This document shows positions 9,397-16,924 of a stretch of DNA of 64,000 bases, in pieces. The DNA comes from Thermomonas brevis (GTDB taxonomy: Bacteria > Pseudomonadota > Gammaproteobacteria > Xanthomonadales > Xanthomonadaceae), in the NCBI RefSeq assembly GCF_014395425.1, contig NZ_CP060711.1, positions 372,001 to 436,000 of the forward strand, given 5' to 3'. Under the pieces are notes generated by a model. It saw only the letters and a list, made by a program, of their open reading frames with translations, did no database searches and had not been told where the DNA came from. The position numbers and the translations under genes were made by a program. Numbering within the stretch: position 1 is the first letter of the stretch; each line of letters opens with the position of its first letter.

Positions 9397-9938
9397 AACC
9401 CTCCCGCTGGCTGCCGCTGGCCGCCTTCGCCCTGCTCGCCGTGCTGCTGGCGGCGGGCGTGTGGATGAGCCGCAAGCCCGACCGCGACGCCCTGCCCTCG
9501 CCGCTGCTCGGCAAGCCCGCGCCGGAGTTCGCGCTGCCGGTGCTGCACGACCCGGGCTACACCGTGAAGCTGTCCGACCTGCGCGGCCAGCCGTTCCTGC
9601 TCAACGTCTGGGGCAGCTGGTGCGTGGAATGCCGGGTCGAGCACCCGGTGCTGACGAAGTTCGCCGAAACCAAGCGCGTGCGCGTGGTCGGCTACAACTG
9701 GAAGGACGAACCCGCCGACGCGCTGCGCTGGCTGGAACAGTTCGGCAATCCGTTCATGGTGGTGCTGTCCGACGTCGAAGGCCGCACCGCGCTGGACTGG
9801 GGCGTGTACGGCGCGCCGGAAACCTTCCTGGTCGACGGCAAGGGCATCGTGCGCTGGAAGCACGTCGGGCCGCTGACCGACGAGATCATCGCGAAGGAAC
9901 TGCTGCCGCTCGTGACGAAGATCGAGGCCGAGCGATGA
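9393..9938 (+). CDS. ccmG: Thiol:disulfide interchange protein CcmG (DsbE)
   Basis: A 181-residue membrane-tethered periplasmic thioredoxin. TM segment at 7-25; thioredoxin fold with active site WCVEC (Cys77, Cys80) in VWGSWCVECRVEHP; cis-Pro loop in YGAPETFLVD. It keeps the CXXCH cysteines of apocytochrome c, or CcmH, reduced, taking electrons from CcdA/DsbD. The ATG overlaps the ccmF stop and its own TGA overlaps the ccmH ATG. Confidence 0.96.
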   Translation: MKPSRWLPLAAFALLAVLLAAGVWMSRKPDRDALPSPLLGKPAPEFALPVLHDPGYTVKLSDLRGQPFLLNVWGSWCVECRVEHPVLTKFAETKRVRVVGYNWKDEPADALRWLEQFGNPFMVVLSDVEGRTALDWGVYGAPETFLVDGKGIVRWKHVGPLTDEIIAKELLPLVTKIEAER

Positions 9939-10573
9939 ACGCACTTTCGTCATTCGCCGCGCGGCGCTTCTACTCGTCATTCCCGCGAAGGCGGGCCGCT
10001 TCTGACAGACGAGCGTCTGTCCCATCCAGCGTCTTTGCATTTGCTCCTCGAGAAGAAGAAAAGTCACTGGATACGCAGACACAAGGTCTGCGAAACGATG
10101 CCCGCCTTCGCGGGAATGACGGCAAACGCATCCTGCTCTCCGCGTGCCTGCTGCTTTCCTTCATCGCATCGCCCGCCTTCGCCCAGGCCAACCAGCAGGC
10201 CGACGCCGCCCCGCTGCAATTCAACAGCGCCGCCGAGGAAGCCCGCTTCCACGCGCTGACCCTGCAACTGCGCTGCGTGATGTGCCAGAACCAGTCGCTG
10301 GCCGATTCCAACGCGCTGATCGCGCTGCAACTGCGCCGCGAAGTGCTCGACCTGATGCGGCAGGGCAAGAACGACGAGCAGATCAAGGACTACCTGGTGC
10401 AGCGCTACGGCGAATTCGTGCTGTACAAGCCGAAGCTCGAAGGCGGCACCCTGCTGCTGTGGATCGGCCCGGCGGTGGTGCTGCTGGCCGGCGCGGGCGT
10501 GGTCGCCGCCATCGTGCGCAGGCGCAAATCCCCGGGCGCCCCGGCGAACGGCGACGACGGGCAGGAGTGGTGA
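9935..10573 (+). CDS. ccmH: CcmH (CycL) thiol reductase with element-encoded N-terminal extension
   Basis: A 212-residue protein. Residues about 64-84 form a signal peptide (KRILLSACLLLSFIASPAFAQ), followed by the CcmH domain with LRCVMCQNQSLADSN (Cys114, Cys117) and a C-terminal membrane helix (LLLWIGPAVVLLAGAGVV). CcmH reduces apocytochrome c thiols in the ligation complex. Residues 14-62 are translated from a 147-bp palindromic element inserted in frame, giving an Arg-rich prefix (SFPRRRAASDRRAS ... RNDARLRGNDG) absent from normal CcmH. The ATG at 9935 is kept because it overlaps the ccmG stop and no ATG or GTG start lies in frame between the element and the signal peptide. Confidence 0.9.
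   Translation: MNALSSFAARRFYSSFPRRRAASDRRASVPSSVFAFAPREEEKSLDTQTQGLRNDARLRGNDGKRILLSACLLLSFIASPAFAQANQQADAAPLQFNSAAEEARFHALTLQLRCVMCQNQSLADSNALIALQLRREVLDLMRQGKNDEQIKDYLVQRYGEFVLYKPKLEGGTLLLWIGPAVVLLAGAGVVAAIVRRRKSPGAPANGDDGQEW
9975..10121. repeat. MITE-like palindromic element, copy 2 (inside ccmH)
   Basis: A 147-bp element with the same perfect 15-bp terminal inverted repeats as copy 1 (9975-9989 and 10107-10121). It is inverted relative to copy 1. 147 nt is 49 codons and there is no stop in the ccmH frame, so the reading frame is preserved. The middle part diverges from copy 1. Confidence 0.85.
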
Positions 10574-11577
10574 TGGCCGCCTTCCTCGCCTTCGCCGCAT
10601 TGCTCTGCCTGATCGTGCTGGCCGCGCTGCTGCGCCCGCTGTGGCGCGACGCGCGCGGCGTGGCGCTGGGCATCGGCGCCGTCACGCTCCTCTCCGCCGG
10701 CCTGCTCTACCAGTTGCTCGGCACGCCGCAGGCGCTGGATCCCGCCGTCCGGCAGGCGCCGCGCACGCTGGAGGAAGCCGTCGTCCAGCTCAAGGCCGCG
10801 CTGGCGCGCGACCCGCAGCAGGCCGAAGGCTGGATGCTGCTCGGACAGGCCTATCAGCGCATGGACGACGCGACCAACGCCCGCGACGCCTTCGCCAAAG
10901 CCGCCGCGCTGGCCCCGGCCAACGCCGACATCCTCGTCGAAGCCGCGCAGTCCCGCGCGCTGGCCGACGCCAACCACGTCTTCGACGCGCAGGCGCTGGC
11001 CTGGCTGGACGCCGCCCTGAAGGCCAATCCCGGCCATCAGCGCGCGCGCTGGTTCCTGGGCGTGGCCCAGCGCCAGTCGGGCCGGAACGCCGAAGCCGCC
11101 GCCACCTGGGAGCCGCTGCTGGCGCAGATCGACGCCGCCACCACCGCCAGCCTGCGCAAGGAGATCGACGCCGCGCGCGCGCAGGCCGGCCTGCCGCCGC
11201 TGCCACAAGCCGCACAGCCCGCCGCGCAGACGGCCCTGCTGTCGGTGAAAGTGACGCTGAACCCCGCGCTGGCCGCCCGCGTGCGCCTGCGCCCGGACGC
11301 CACCGTGTTCGTGATCGCCCGCCAGGCCGGCGGCCCGCCGATGCCGGTGGCCGCGCAGAAACACGCCGCCTCGGAGCTGCCCTTCACCGCCGAACTCGGC
11401 GACGCCGACAGCCCGATGCCGACGCTGAAGCTGTCGCAGGCGCGGGAGGTCGAGCTGGTGGCGCGGCTGTCCGCCAGCGGCGAGGCGAACAGGCAGGACG
11501 GCGATCTCGAATCGAAGCCGGTGCGCGTCACCCTGCCGGTCGGCAAGCCGGTGGAGCTGGTGATCGGCGCGGAGTGA
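10573..11577 (+). CDS. ccmI: Cytochrome c biogenesis factor CcmI (CycH), TPR protein
   Basis: A 334-residue protein. Two N-terminal membrane helices (about 3-22 and 36-53), then TPR-like helical repeats (about 65-200; LEEAVVQLKAALARDP, GWMLLGQAYQRMDDATNARDAFAKAAAL), then a beta-rich C-terminal domain from about 215. CcmI binds the C-terminus of apocytochromes and presents them to CcmFH. The ATG overlaps the ccmH stop by one base. It is the last gene of the operon; a strong terminator follows 33 nt later. Confidence 0.93.
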   Translation: MAAFLAFAALLCLIVLAALLRPLWRDARGVALGIGAVTLLSAGLLYQLLGTPQALDPAVRQAPRTLEEAVVQLKAALARDPQQAEGWMLLGQAYQRMDDATNARDAFAKAAALAPANADILVEAAQSRALADANHVFDAQALAWLDAALKANPGHQRARWFLGVAQRQSGRNAEAAATWEPLLAQIDAATTASLRKEIDAARAQAGLPPLPQAAQPAAQTALLSVKVTLNPALAARVRLRPDATVFVIARQAGGPPMPVAAQKHAASELPFTAELGDADSPMPTLKLSQAREVELVARLSASGEANRQDGDLESKPVRVTLPVGKPVELVIGAE

Positions 11578-11610
11578 GGCCGCCCGCCTTCGCCGACACC
11601 CAAAGCAATA

Positions 11611-11637
11611 AAGGCCAGACGTGGAGTCTGGCCTTTT
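11611..11637 (+). terminator. Rho-independent terminator after ccm operon, likely bidirectional
   Basis: A 10-bp perfect stem (AAGGCCAGAC / GTCTGGCCTT) with a 5-nt loop, ending in TTTT on the plus strand and TTTA on the minus strand. It closes ccmI from the left and the tRNA-Leu transcript from the right. Confidence 0.85.
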
Positions 11638-11646
11638 GCATGAATC

Positions 11647-11733
11647 TGGTGCCGGAAGTGGGACTCGAACCCACACGCTTTTAAGGGCGGCGGATTTTGA
11701 GTCCGCTGCGTCTACCGATTCCGCCATTCCGGC
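11647..11733 (-). tRNA. tRNA-Leu(CAA)
   Basis: An 87-nt class II tRNA with the CCA encoded (11647-11649). The acceptor stem GCCGGAA pairs with TTCCGGC, the anticodon loop CTCAAAA gives anticodon CAA, the long variable arm is present, and the T arm is GTGGGTTCGAGTCCCAC. It reads UUG. It is followed by the shared terminator at 11611-11637. A TATACT -10-like hexamer lies 10 nt upstream. Confidence 0.95.
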
Positions 11734-11743
11734 GCGGGCGCGC

Positions 11744-11749
11744 AGTATA
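11744..11749 (-). promoter_or_regulatory. -10 element of tRNA-Leu
   Basis: TATACT on the minus strand, 10 nt upstream of the mature tRNA 5' end. There is no convincing -35 match within 16-18 nt, so this is a weak call. Confidence 0.4.
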
Positions 11750-11763
11750 GCCGAGCGGCGGGC

Positions 11764-12915
11764 TCAGGCCACCTTGTCGTTCACTGCCGTGCACGGCAGC
11801 GCGCGCAGGAAGGCGGCGACGGCGGGGCCGAAGCGCTCTTCGTCCACCAGGAAGGCGTCGTGGCCCTGCGGCGAGGGCATCGGCAGGAAGCGGGTCGCGC
11901 AGCCGGCGTCGCGCAGGCCGGCGGCGATCTCCTCCTGCTGCTGGATCGGGAACAGGATGTCGGTCTTCACCCCGATCACCAGCGCGCGCTCCAGTCCCGT
12001 GATGGCGGCCAGCCCACGCGCGATGTCGCCGCCGTGGGCCTCGCCCAGGTCGAACCAGTCCATCGAGCGGCTGAGGTAGAGGTAGCAGTTGGGATCGTAG
12101 CGGTGGACGAAGCGGCGGGCGTGCGCTTCCAGGTAGCTTTCCACCTCGAACTCCAGGCCGAACGGTTCGTCGTCGTCGCGCCGCTCGGAGTCCAGCCGCA
12201 CGCGGCCGAAGCGGCCGTCCCACTCCAGCGCGGAGCGGTAGGTGATGACGCCCAGCTTGCGCGCCATGCGCATGCCGTTTTCCGGGTAGTGCTCGGCATC
12301 GTCGTAGTCGCCGCCGTTCCAGCGCGGGTCGAGGCGGATCGCCTCGCGTTGCAGCGAGCGGATGGCGATGGAGAACGGCAGCGCGCGCGCCGCGCCGCAG
12401 ATGTTGACGTGGCCGCGGGCGATGCCGGGGTAGCGGGCCAGCAGCGACAGCGCGCTCATCCCGCCCATCGAGTTGCCGACCACGCAGGCCAGCCGCTGGA
12501 TGCCGAGTCCGCGCACCAGCGCGGCGGCGGCGTCCGCGCCGTCCTCGATCGACAGCTCGGGGAACGCGAGGCGATACGGTTCGCCGGTGGCGGCGTCGGC
12601 CGAGGCCGGCCCGGTGCTGCCCTTGCAGCTGCCCAGCGCGTTCACGCAGACGACGAACCAGCGGCGGGTGTCGATGGGCTTGCCGGGGCCGATCATCCAT
12701 TCCCACCAGCCGGGCGCGGGATCGGCCTCGCCGGAGGCGGCGTGCGCGTCCGGCGACATCCCGGTGAGGATCAGGACGGCGTTGGAGGCGGCGGCGTCCA
12801 GCCGGCCCCAGGTCTCGTAGGCCAGCCGCGCGCCTTGCAGCGCACCGCCGCGCTTCATCGGAAACGGCGAGGGCAGATCGAACCAGCGGGTGCCGGGCGG
12901 GATGAATTCGGCCAT
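11764..12915 (-). CDS. metX: MetX-family serine/homoserine O-acyltransferase
   Basis: A 383-residue alpha/beta hydrolase-fold acyltransferase. The nucleophile is Ser149 in VVGNSMGGMSAL, the acid lies in VKTDILFP and the catalytic His in PSPQGHDAFLVD. TGMSPDAHAASGEADPAPGWWE and VVCVNALGSCKGSTGP are the conserved acyl-transfer regions. MetX members make O-acetyl- or O-succinylhomoserine; several xanthomonad members act instead as L-serine O-succinyltransferases feeding cysteine synthesis. The divergent cysteine-dioxygenase-like neighbour fits a cysteine role, but the substrate cannot be decided here. The ATG at 12915 was chosen; ATGs at 12945 and 12948, preceded by GGGAGG, are alternatives. Confidence 0.9.
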   Translation of the reverse strand: MAEFIPPGTRWFDLPSPFPMKRGGALQGARLAYETWGRLDAAASNAVLILTGMSPDAHAASGEADPAPGWWEWMIGPGKPIDTRRWFVVCVNALGSCKGSTGPASADAATGEPYRLAFPELSIEDGADAAAALVRGLGIQRLACVVGNSMGGMSALSLLARYPGIARGHVNICGAARALPFSIAIRSLQREAIRLDPRWNGGDYDDAEHYPENGMRMARKLGVITYRSALEWDGRFGRVRLDSERRDDDEPFGLEFEVESYLEAHARRFVHRYDPNCYLYLSRSMDWFDLGEAHGGDIARGLAAITGLERALVIGVKTDILFPIQQQEEIAAGLRDAGCATRFLPMPSPQGHDAFLVDEERFGPAVAAFLRALPCTAVNDKVA

Positions 12916-13019
12916 GGCGGCGGGGGGAAGGAACCGGTAGGCCATCATCCTCCCTGCCCGGCCGCAGCGGTTATGCCGGTTGCGCATGGCGGCATGACGC
13001 GAACGTACGGCCCGCGCAG

Positions 13020-13033
13020 TAGACTCGGGCCGG
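13020..13033 (+). promoter_or_regulatory. -10 element of CDO-like gene, predicted leaderless start
   Basis: TAGACT at 13020-13025 is followed by 8 nt and the ATG. No ribosome-binding site fits. Same architecture as at ccmA, the SDR gene and the aldehyde dehydrogenase gene. Confidence 0.45.
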
Positions 13034-13636
13034 ATGGAGACCGCGTACAGCCGCCCCGAATCCGTGCCCGCCGATTTCCCCGGCCGGGACAGGCTCGTCG
13101 CCGCGATCGACGACGCCGTCGGCCTGGGCCGCCCGCAGGCCATCGCCGCCGCGCTGCGCCTCGCCCTGACGCGGCTGATCCGCGACCCGGAAGTGGCGCT
13201 GCCCGACTGCGTGCAGGCGCCGGTGGCCGACCACTACGCGCGGCGCGAGCTGTACCGCAGCCCCGCGCACGGCTACAGCGTGGTCGCCATGACCTGGGGG
13301 CCGGGCCAAGGCACGCCGCTGCACGACCATTCCGGCCTGTGGTGCGTGGAAGGCGTCTGGCAGGGCGAGCTGGACATCACCCAGTACGAGCTGCTGGAGC
13401 GGGCCGGCGAACGCTTCCGCTTCCGCGCCGCCGGCGGCGTCCACGCCGGTTCGGGCAGCGCCGGCAGCCTGATCCCGCCGCATGAATACCACACCATCCG
13501 CAACGCCAGCGCGGACGGGATCGCGATCTCGCTGCACGTCTACCAGGCGCCGCTGGACACCTGCTCGCGCTTCTGCCCGCTGGGCGGCGAATGGTTCGTG
13601 CGCGAAGCCGTGCGGCTGACCACCGAAGCCGCCTGA
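13034..13636 (+). CDS. Cysteine dioxygenase family (CDO/thiol dioxygenase) protein
   Basis: A 200-residue cupin. Iron ligands are visible as the HxH pair in GTPLHDHSGLWCVEGVWQGEL and the later His in PPHEYHTIRN. The family oxidises cysteine to cysteine sulfinate or 3-mercaptopropionate to its sulfinate using O2. It is cytoplasmic, with no signal peptide. It is divergent from metX across about 118 bp and convergent with an FAD oxidoreductase; a hairpin separates the 3' ends. Whether the substrate is cysteine or mercaptopropionate cannot be read from the sequence. Confidence 0.85.
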   Translation: METAYSRPESVPADFPGRDRLVAAIDDAVGLGRPQAIAAALRLALTRLIRDPEVALPDCVQAPVADHYARRELYRSPAHGYSVVAMTWGPGQGTPLHDHSGLWCVEGVWQGELDITQYELLERAGERFRFRAAGGVHAGSGSAGSLIPPHEYHTIRNASADGIAISLHVYQAPLDTCSRFCPLGGEWFVREAVRLTTEAA

Positions 13637-13644
13637 GCCGGCCA

Positions 13645-13666
13645 GCCGCATCCACACGGATGCGGC
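13645..13666. terminator. Hairpin between convergent genes
   Basis: A perfect 9-bp stem (GCCGCATCC / GGATGCGGC) with a 4-nt ACAC loop, lying between the CDO-like stop and the oxidoreductase stop. It lacks a T tract in either direction, so it may be a weak terminator or an mRNA 3' stabiliser. Confidence 0.5.
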
Positions 13667-13669
13667 GGG

Positions 13670-15064
13670 TTAAGCAATCGAAGCTGCCGGCCGGTCGTCG
13701 AGGGCCGCGCGCAGATGCTCGGCGATCGCCTGCGCCTGTCCGCGCAGTTCGGGGATGGCGATGCTTTCCCACAGCGTGCCGATCCGCATCGCGCCCAGCA
13801 CGAACAGCCCCGGATCGGCAAGGCCGCGCGCGTCGAGCACGCGTCCCGGCTCCTCGCTGGCGATGCCGATGCCTTGCGGTCCGGGCAACACCCGGCCGCG
13901 CATGCGGAGCGCGCCCAGCAGAGTATCGGGCTGCAGGTCGATGAGGGTTTCGACGCCGGTGGCGTTGACGATCCAGTCGGCGCGGAGCGTCCGCACTTCG
14001 TCCTCGTGGCGCGGCCGGTAGAACACCTCGGCGCCGCCGTCCGCCCGCGCTTCGACCGACAGCAGCCGGCCCGCCACCGCGTCCAGCCGGCCGCCGGCCC
14101 GCAGCCCGTCCAGCGTCGCCGCGACCTGCGGCGCGATGCGGTGGCGATGGATGTCCCAATAGCGCACCACGTGGCGCAGGAAGCGCTGCTGGTCGGCATG
14201 CGTCAGCGAGCGCCACAGCGCCTGCCCGTGCGGACGCAGACGGTCGAACACCCATTGCCAGGGCTCGCCGGCCGCCGTCGCCGCCCGCGTCCACGCGCGG
14301 ATCAGGCGCAACCGGTCGCGCAGGCCGAGCGACAGCAGGTTGCCCAGCGTCCCCTCGCCCGCTCCCGGCGCGGCATGCGCCAGCGGCATCAGGCCGTGCC
14401 GCGACAGCACGTGGATGCGGCCCCGATGGCCGCGGTGGGCGAGGCCGAGCACGGCGTCCACCATGCTGAGGCCGGAGCCGACGATGCAGACGTCCGCGTC
14501 GGCGGGAATGGCGCTGATCGCCTCGTAATCCCACGCTTCCGCCAGACGCACCCCGCCACGCAGCCGCGACGCCGGAATGCGGCGCGGCGCGTTGCCCACC
14601 GCCAGCACCACGGCGCGCGCCGCCAGCGTACGGCCGGAAGAAAAGGTCAGCACATTGCCATGCCCGCGCCGCTCGATATCGACCACGCGCTCGCGCAGCC
14701 ATTGCAGCGACGGATAGCGCGGCTGCGCGCGCAGCGTTTCGCGCAGGTAGCGGCCGTAGTCGCGGCGGGCGGCGAAGGCCGTCGCGGACACGGCAGCATC
14801 GCCGGATCCGGACAGGAAGCGCACGAAATGCGCCGGGTCTTCCGCGAACGCGCTCATCCCGCCGGCCATGACGTTGAGCAGATGCTCCGGCTGCGCGGTC
14901 GCGTAGGCCGCGCCGCGCGCCAGTTCGTCGGCGGGTTCGACGATGGCGACGCGCAGGCGCGAGTCCGGCTCCGCCAGCAGCCGGGTCGCCACCAGCACGC
15001 CGGCCGCACCGCCGCCGACGATGGCGACATCGACCTCGGTCAGGTCGCCGGATTCATGGGACAT
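13670..15064 (-). CDS. FAD/NAD(P)-binding oxidoreductase (NAD_binding_9-like)
   Basis: A 464-residue protein with an N-terminal FAD Rossmann motif (VAIVGGGAAGVLVATRLL), the GAAYATAQPEHLLNV segment typical of FAD-NAD(P)-binding (PF13454-like) proteins, and a second nucleotide motif, VCIVGSGLSMVDAVLGL. Members are annotated as hydroxylase-like or lysine/ornithine monooxygenase-related flavoproteins; the substrate is unknown. The ATG at 15064 follows a TATACT -10-like hexamer at 15093-15098 on the minus strand. It is monocistronic and convergent with the CDO-like gene. No transmembrane segment is seen. Confidence 0.75.
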   Translation of the reverse strand: MSHESGDLTEVDVAIVGGGAAGVLVATRLLAEPDSRLRVAIVEPADELARGAAYATAQPEHLLNVMAGGMSAFAEDPAHFVRFLSGSGDAAVSATAFAARRDYGRYLRETLRAQPRYPSLQWLRERVVDIERRGHGNVLTFSSGRTLAARAVVLAVGNAPRRIPASRLRGGVRLAEAWDYEAISAIPADADVCIVGSGLSMVDAVLGLAHRGHRGRIHVLSRHGLMPLAHAAPGAGEGTLGNLLSLGLRDRLRLIRAWTRAATAAGEPWQWVFDRLRPHGQALWRSLTHADQQRFLRHVVRYWDIHRHRIAPQVAATLDGLRAGGRLDAVAGRLLSVEARADGGAEVFYRPRHEDEVRTLRADWIVNATGVETLIDLQPDTLLGALRMRGRVLPGPQGIGIASEEPGRVLDARGLADPGLFVLGAMRIGTLWESIAIPELRGQAQAIAEHLRAALDDRPAASIA

Positions 15065-15209
15065 GGAAAGGATCGCGAGCTTCGGGCCTCGCAGTATAGA
15101 AGCCGCCCCACGCGCCGGCCTCCGCCGTCATGCGCGCGTCACGCCGCCGACACTGCGCGGTCACCGCCCGAGACCAGGCTTGCCGGCAACAGCCACGCCG
15201 CGGAACCCC

Positions 15210-16358
15210 ATGCGCTACGGCATCGTCACCGAAACCTACCCGCCCGAAGTCAACGGCGTGGCGCTGACCGTGCAGGGACTGGAACAGGGCCTGCGCGAAC
15301 GCGGCCACGCGGTCGACGTGGTGCGCCCGCGCCAGCGCGACGACGAAGCCACCACGCCCGACGCGCTGCTGGTGCGCGGCGCCGCCCTGCCCCGCTATCC
15401 CGGCCTGAAGTTCGGCCTGCCGGCCGCGCGTCTGCTGCAACGCCACTGGCGGCGGCAGCGCCCGGACGCGATCTACGTGGCAACCGAGGGTCCGCTCGGC
15501 TGGTCGGCGCTGCGCGCCGCGCGCCGGCTCGGCATTCCCGCGGCCACCGGCTTCCACACCCGCTTCGACGACTACGTGCGCAGCTACGGCGCGCCGTGGC
15601 TGCAGGGCACCGCGCTGCGCTGGATGCGGCATTTCCACAACGGCGCGCAGGCCACGCTGGTGCCGACCCGTGAGTTGCAGGCGTTCCTGGAAGGCCAGCG
15701 CTTCCGCAACGTGGTCCGGCTGCCGCGCGCGGTGGACACGCAGCTGTTCCATCCCGACGCTCGCGACGATGCGCTGCGCGCGCGCTGGGGCCTCGACGCG
15801 CGCGGGCTGGCGGTGATCCACGTCGGTCGCATCGCCCCGGAGAAGAACCTGCCGCTGGCGGTGCGCGCGTTCCGCGAGTTGCAGCGCATTCGGCCGGAGG
15901 CGCGTTTCGTCTGGGTCGGCGACGGCCCCGCGCGCGCGGCGCTGCAACGGGAGAACCCGGACTTCGTGTTCTGCGGCATCCGGCGCGGCGAAGACCTGGC
16001 CCGGCATTTCGCCAGCGGTGACCTGTTCCTGTTCCCCAGCCGCAGCGAAACCTTCGGCAACGTGACGCTGGAAGCGCTCGCCAGCGGCGTGCCGACGGTC
16101 GCGTTCGACTACGGCGCCGCCCGCGAGACGCTGCGCGACGGCGTGCACGGCGGGGCGATTTCCGATGGCGACGACGCCGGCTTCATCGCCGCCACGCTGC
16201 GCATCGGCGCCGACGACGCCCTGCGCGCGCGGATGCGCCCCGCCTGCCGCGACGCGGTGGCCGCGCTTCGGCCAGCGCGGGTGGCCGAGGCGTTCGACCA
16301 TCTCCTGCAATCGCTGGCCGCACGGGACGACCGCCATGCCGCAACCGCCTTCACCTGA
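15210..16358 (+). CDS. GT4-family glycosyltransferase (GT-B, retaining)
   Basis: A 382-residue GT-B glycosyltransferase. The N-terminal acceptor domain starts YGIVTETYPPEVNGVALTV; the C-terminal nucleotide-sugar domain has VIHVGRIAPEKNLPLAVRAF and the E-x7-E type motif in PSRSETFGNVTLEALASGVPTVAFDYGAA. The pattern resembles MgtA/GtfA-like glycolipid mannosyl- or glucosyltransferases. It overlaps the next gene (a PAP2 phosphatase) by 23 nt, so the pair probably builds or remodels a membrane glycolipid. The sugar and acceptor cannot be told from the sequence. Confidence 0.88.
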   Translation: MRYGIVTETYPPEVNGVALTVQGLEQGLRERGHAVDVVRPRQRDDEATTPDALLVRGAALPRYPGLKFGLPAARLLQRHWRRQRPDAIYVATEGPLGWSALRAARRLGIPAATGFHTRFDDYVRSYGAPWLQGTALRWMRHFHNGAQATLVPTRELQAFLEGQRFRNVVRLPRAVDTQLFHPDARDDALRARWGLDARGLAVIHVGRIAPEKNLPLAVRAFRELQRIRPEARFVWVGDGPARAALQRENPDFVFCGIRRGEDLARHFASGDLFLFPSRSETFGNVTLEALASGVPTVAFDYGAARETLRDGVHGGAISDGDDAGFIAATLRIGADDALRARMRPACRDAVAALRPARVAEAFDHLLQSLAARDDRHAATAFT

Positions 16359-16887
16359 TCGACTGCTCGCGGCCGAACACGGCTGGTGCCTGCGCGCCAA
16401 CGCGCTGTGTGCCCGCCGCGGCGCGTTCCGCTACTTCGCCACGGTCAGCCGGCTGGGCGACGGGCTGTTCTGGTACGCGCTGATGGCGCTGCTGGTGGCG
16501 ACGGGCGGCATCGACGGCCTGCGCGCCTCGCTGCACCTCGCCACCACCGGCCTGGCCGCGCTGATCCTCTACAAGGCGCTTAAGTGCTGGACGCGTCGGC
16601 CGCGCCCGTTCGCCAACGATCTGCGCATCCGCGCCTGGGTGGCGCCGCTGGACGAGTTCAGCTTTCCCTCCGGCCACACCCTGCACGCGGTCGCCTTCAG
16701 CGTGGTGGCGGTGGCGCACTATCCGGTGCTGGCCTGGCTGCTGGTGCCGTTCGCCGCCAGCGTCGCGGTCTCGCGCGTGGTGCTGGGCCTGCACTATCCC
16801 AGCGACGTGCTGGCCGCGACCGGCATCGGCGGCGCGCTGGCGGCCGCGTCGCTGTGGCTGGCGGATGCCGGCGGCCTCCCGGCTTAA
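16336..16887 (+). CDS. PAP2-family membrane phosphatase
   Basis: A 183-residue membrane protein with all three PAP2 motifs in order: KCWTRRPRP, FPSGHTLHAVAF and SRVVLGLHYPSD. Hydrophobic helices surround them, so the active site faces the periplasm. Family members dephosphorylate phosphatidate, undecaprenyl diphosphate or related lipid phosphates. It overlaps the upstream glycosyltransferase by 23 nt and is probably translationally coupled. The 16336 ATG was chosen as the only start that gives a complete N-terminal cytoplasmic segment. Confidence 0.88.
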   Translation: MPQPPSPDRLLAAEHGWCLRANALCARRGAFRYFATVSRLGDGLFWYALMALLVATGGIDGLRASLHLATTGLAALILYKALKCWTRRPRPFANDLRIRAWVAPLDEFSFPSGHTLHAVAFSVVAVAHYPVLAWLLVPFAASVAVSRVVLGLHYPSDVLAATGIGGALAAASLWLADAGGLPA

Positions 16888-16911
16888 ATCGGCGCGATGG
16901 GGCGACGGCTT

Positions 16912-16924
16912 TACAATCGCCCGC
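16912..16924 (+). promoter_or_regulatory. -10 element of SDR gene, predicted leaderless start
   Basis: TACAAT at 16912-16917 is followed by only 7 nt and then the ATG; there is no Shine-Dalgarno. The strongest of the leaderless-type starts in the window by -10 match (5 of 6 to TATAAT). Confidence 0.5.

Noticed and set aside
7342..10121. CRISPR-like repeats
   Set aside because: The two similar sequences are inverted-repeat-bounded elements 2.6 kb apart, not a direct repeat array with spacers.
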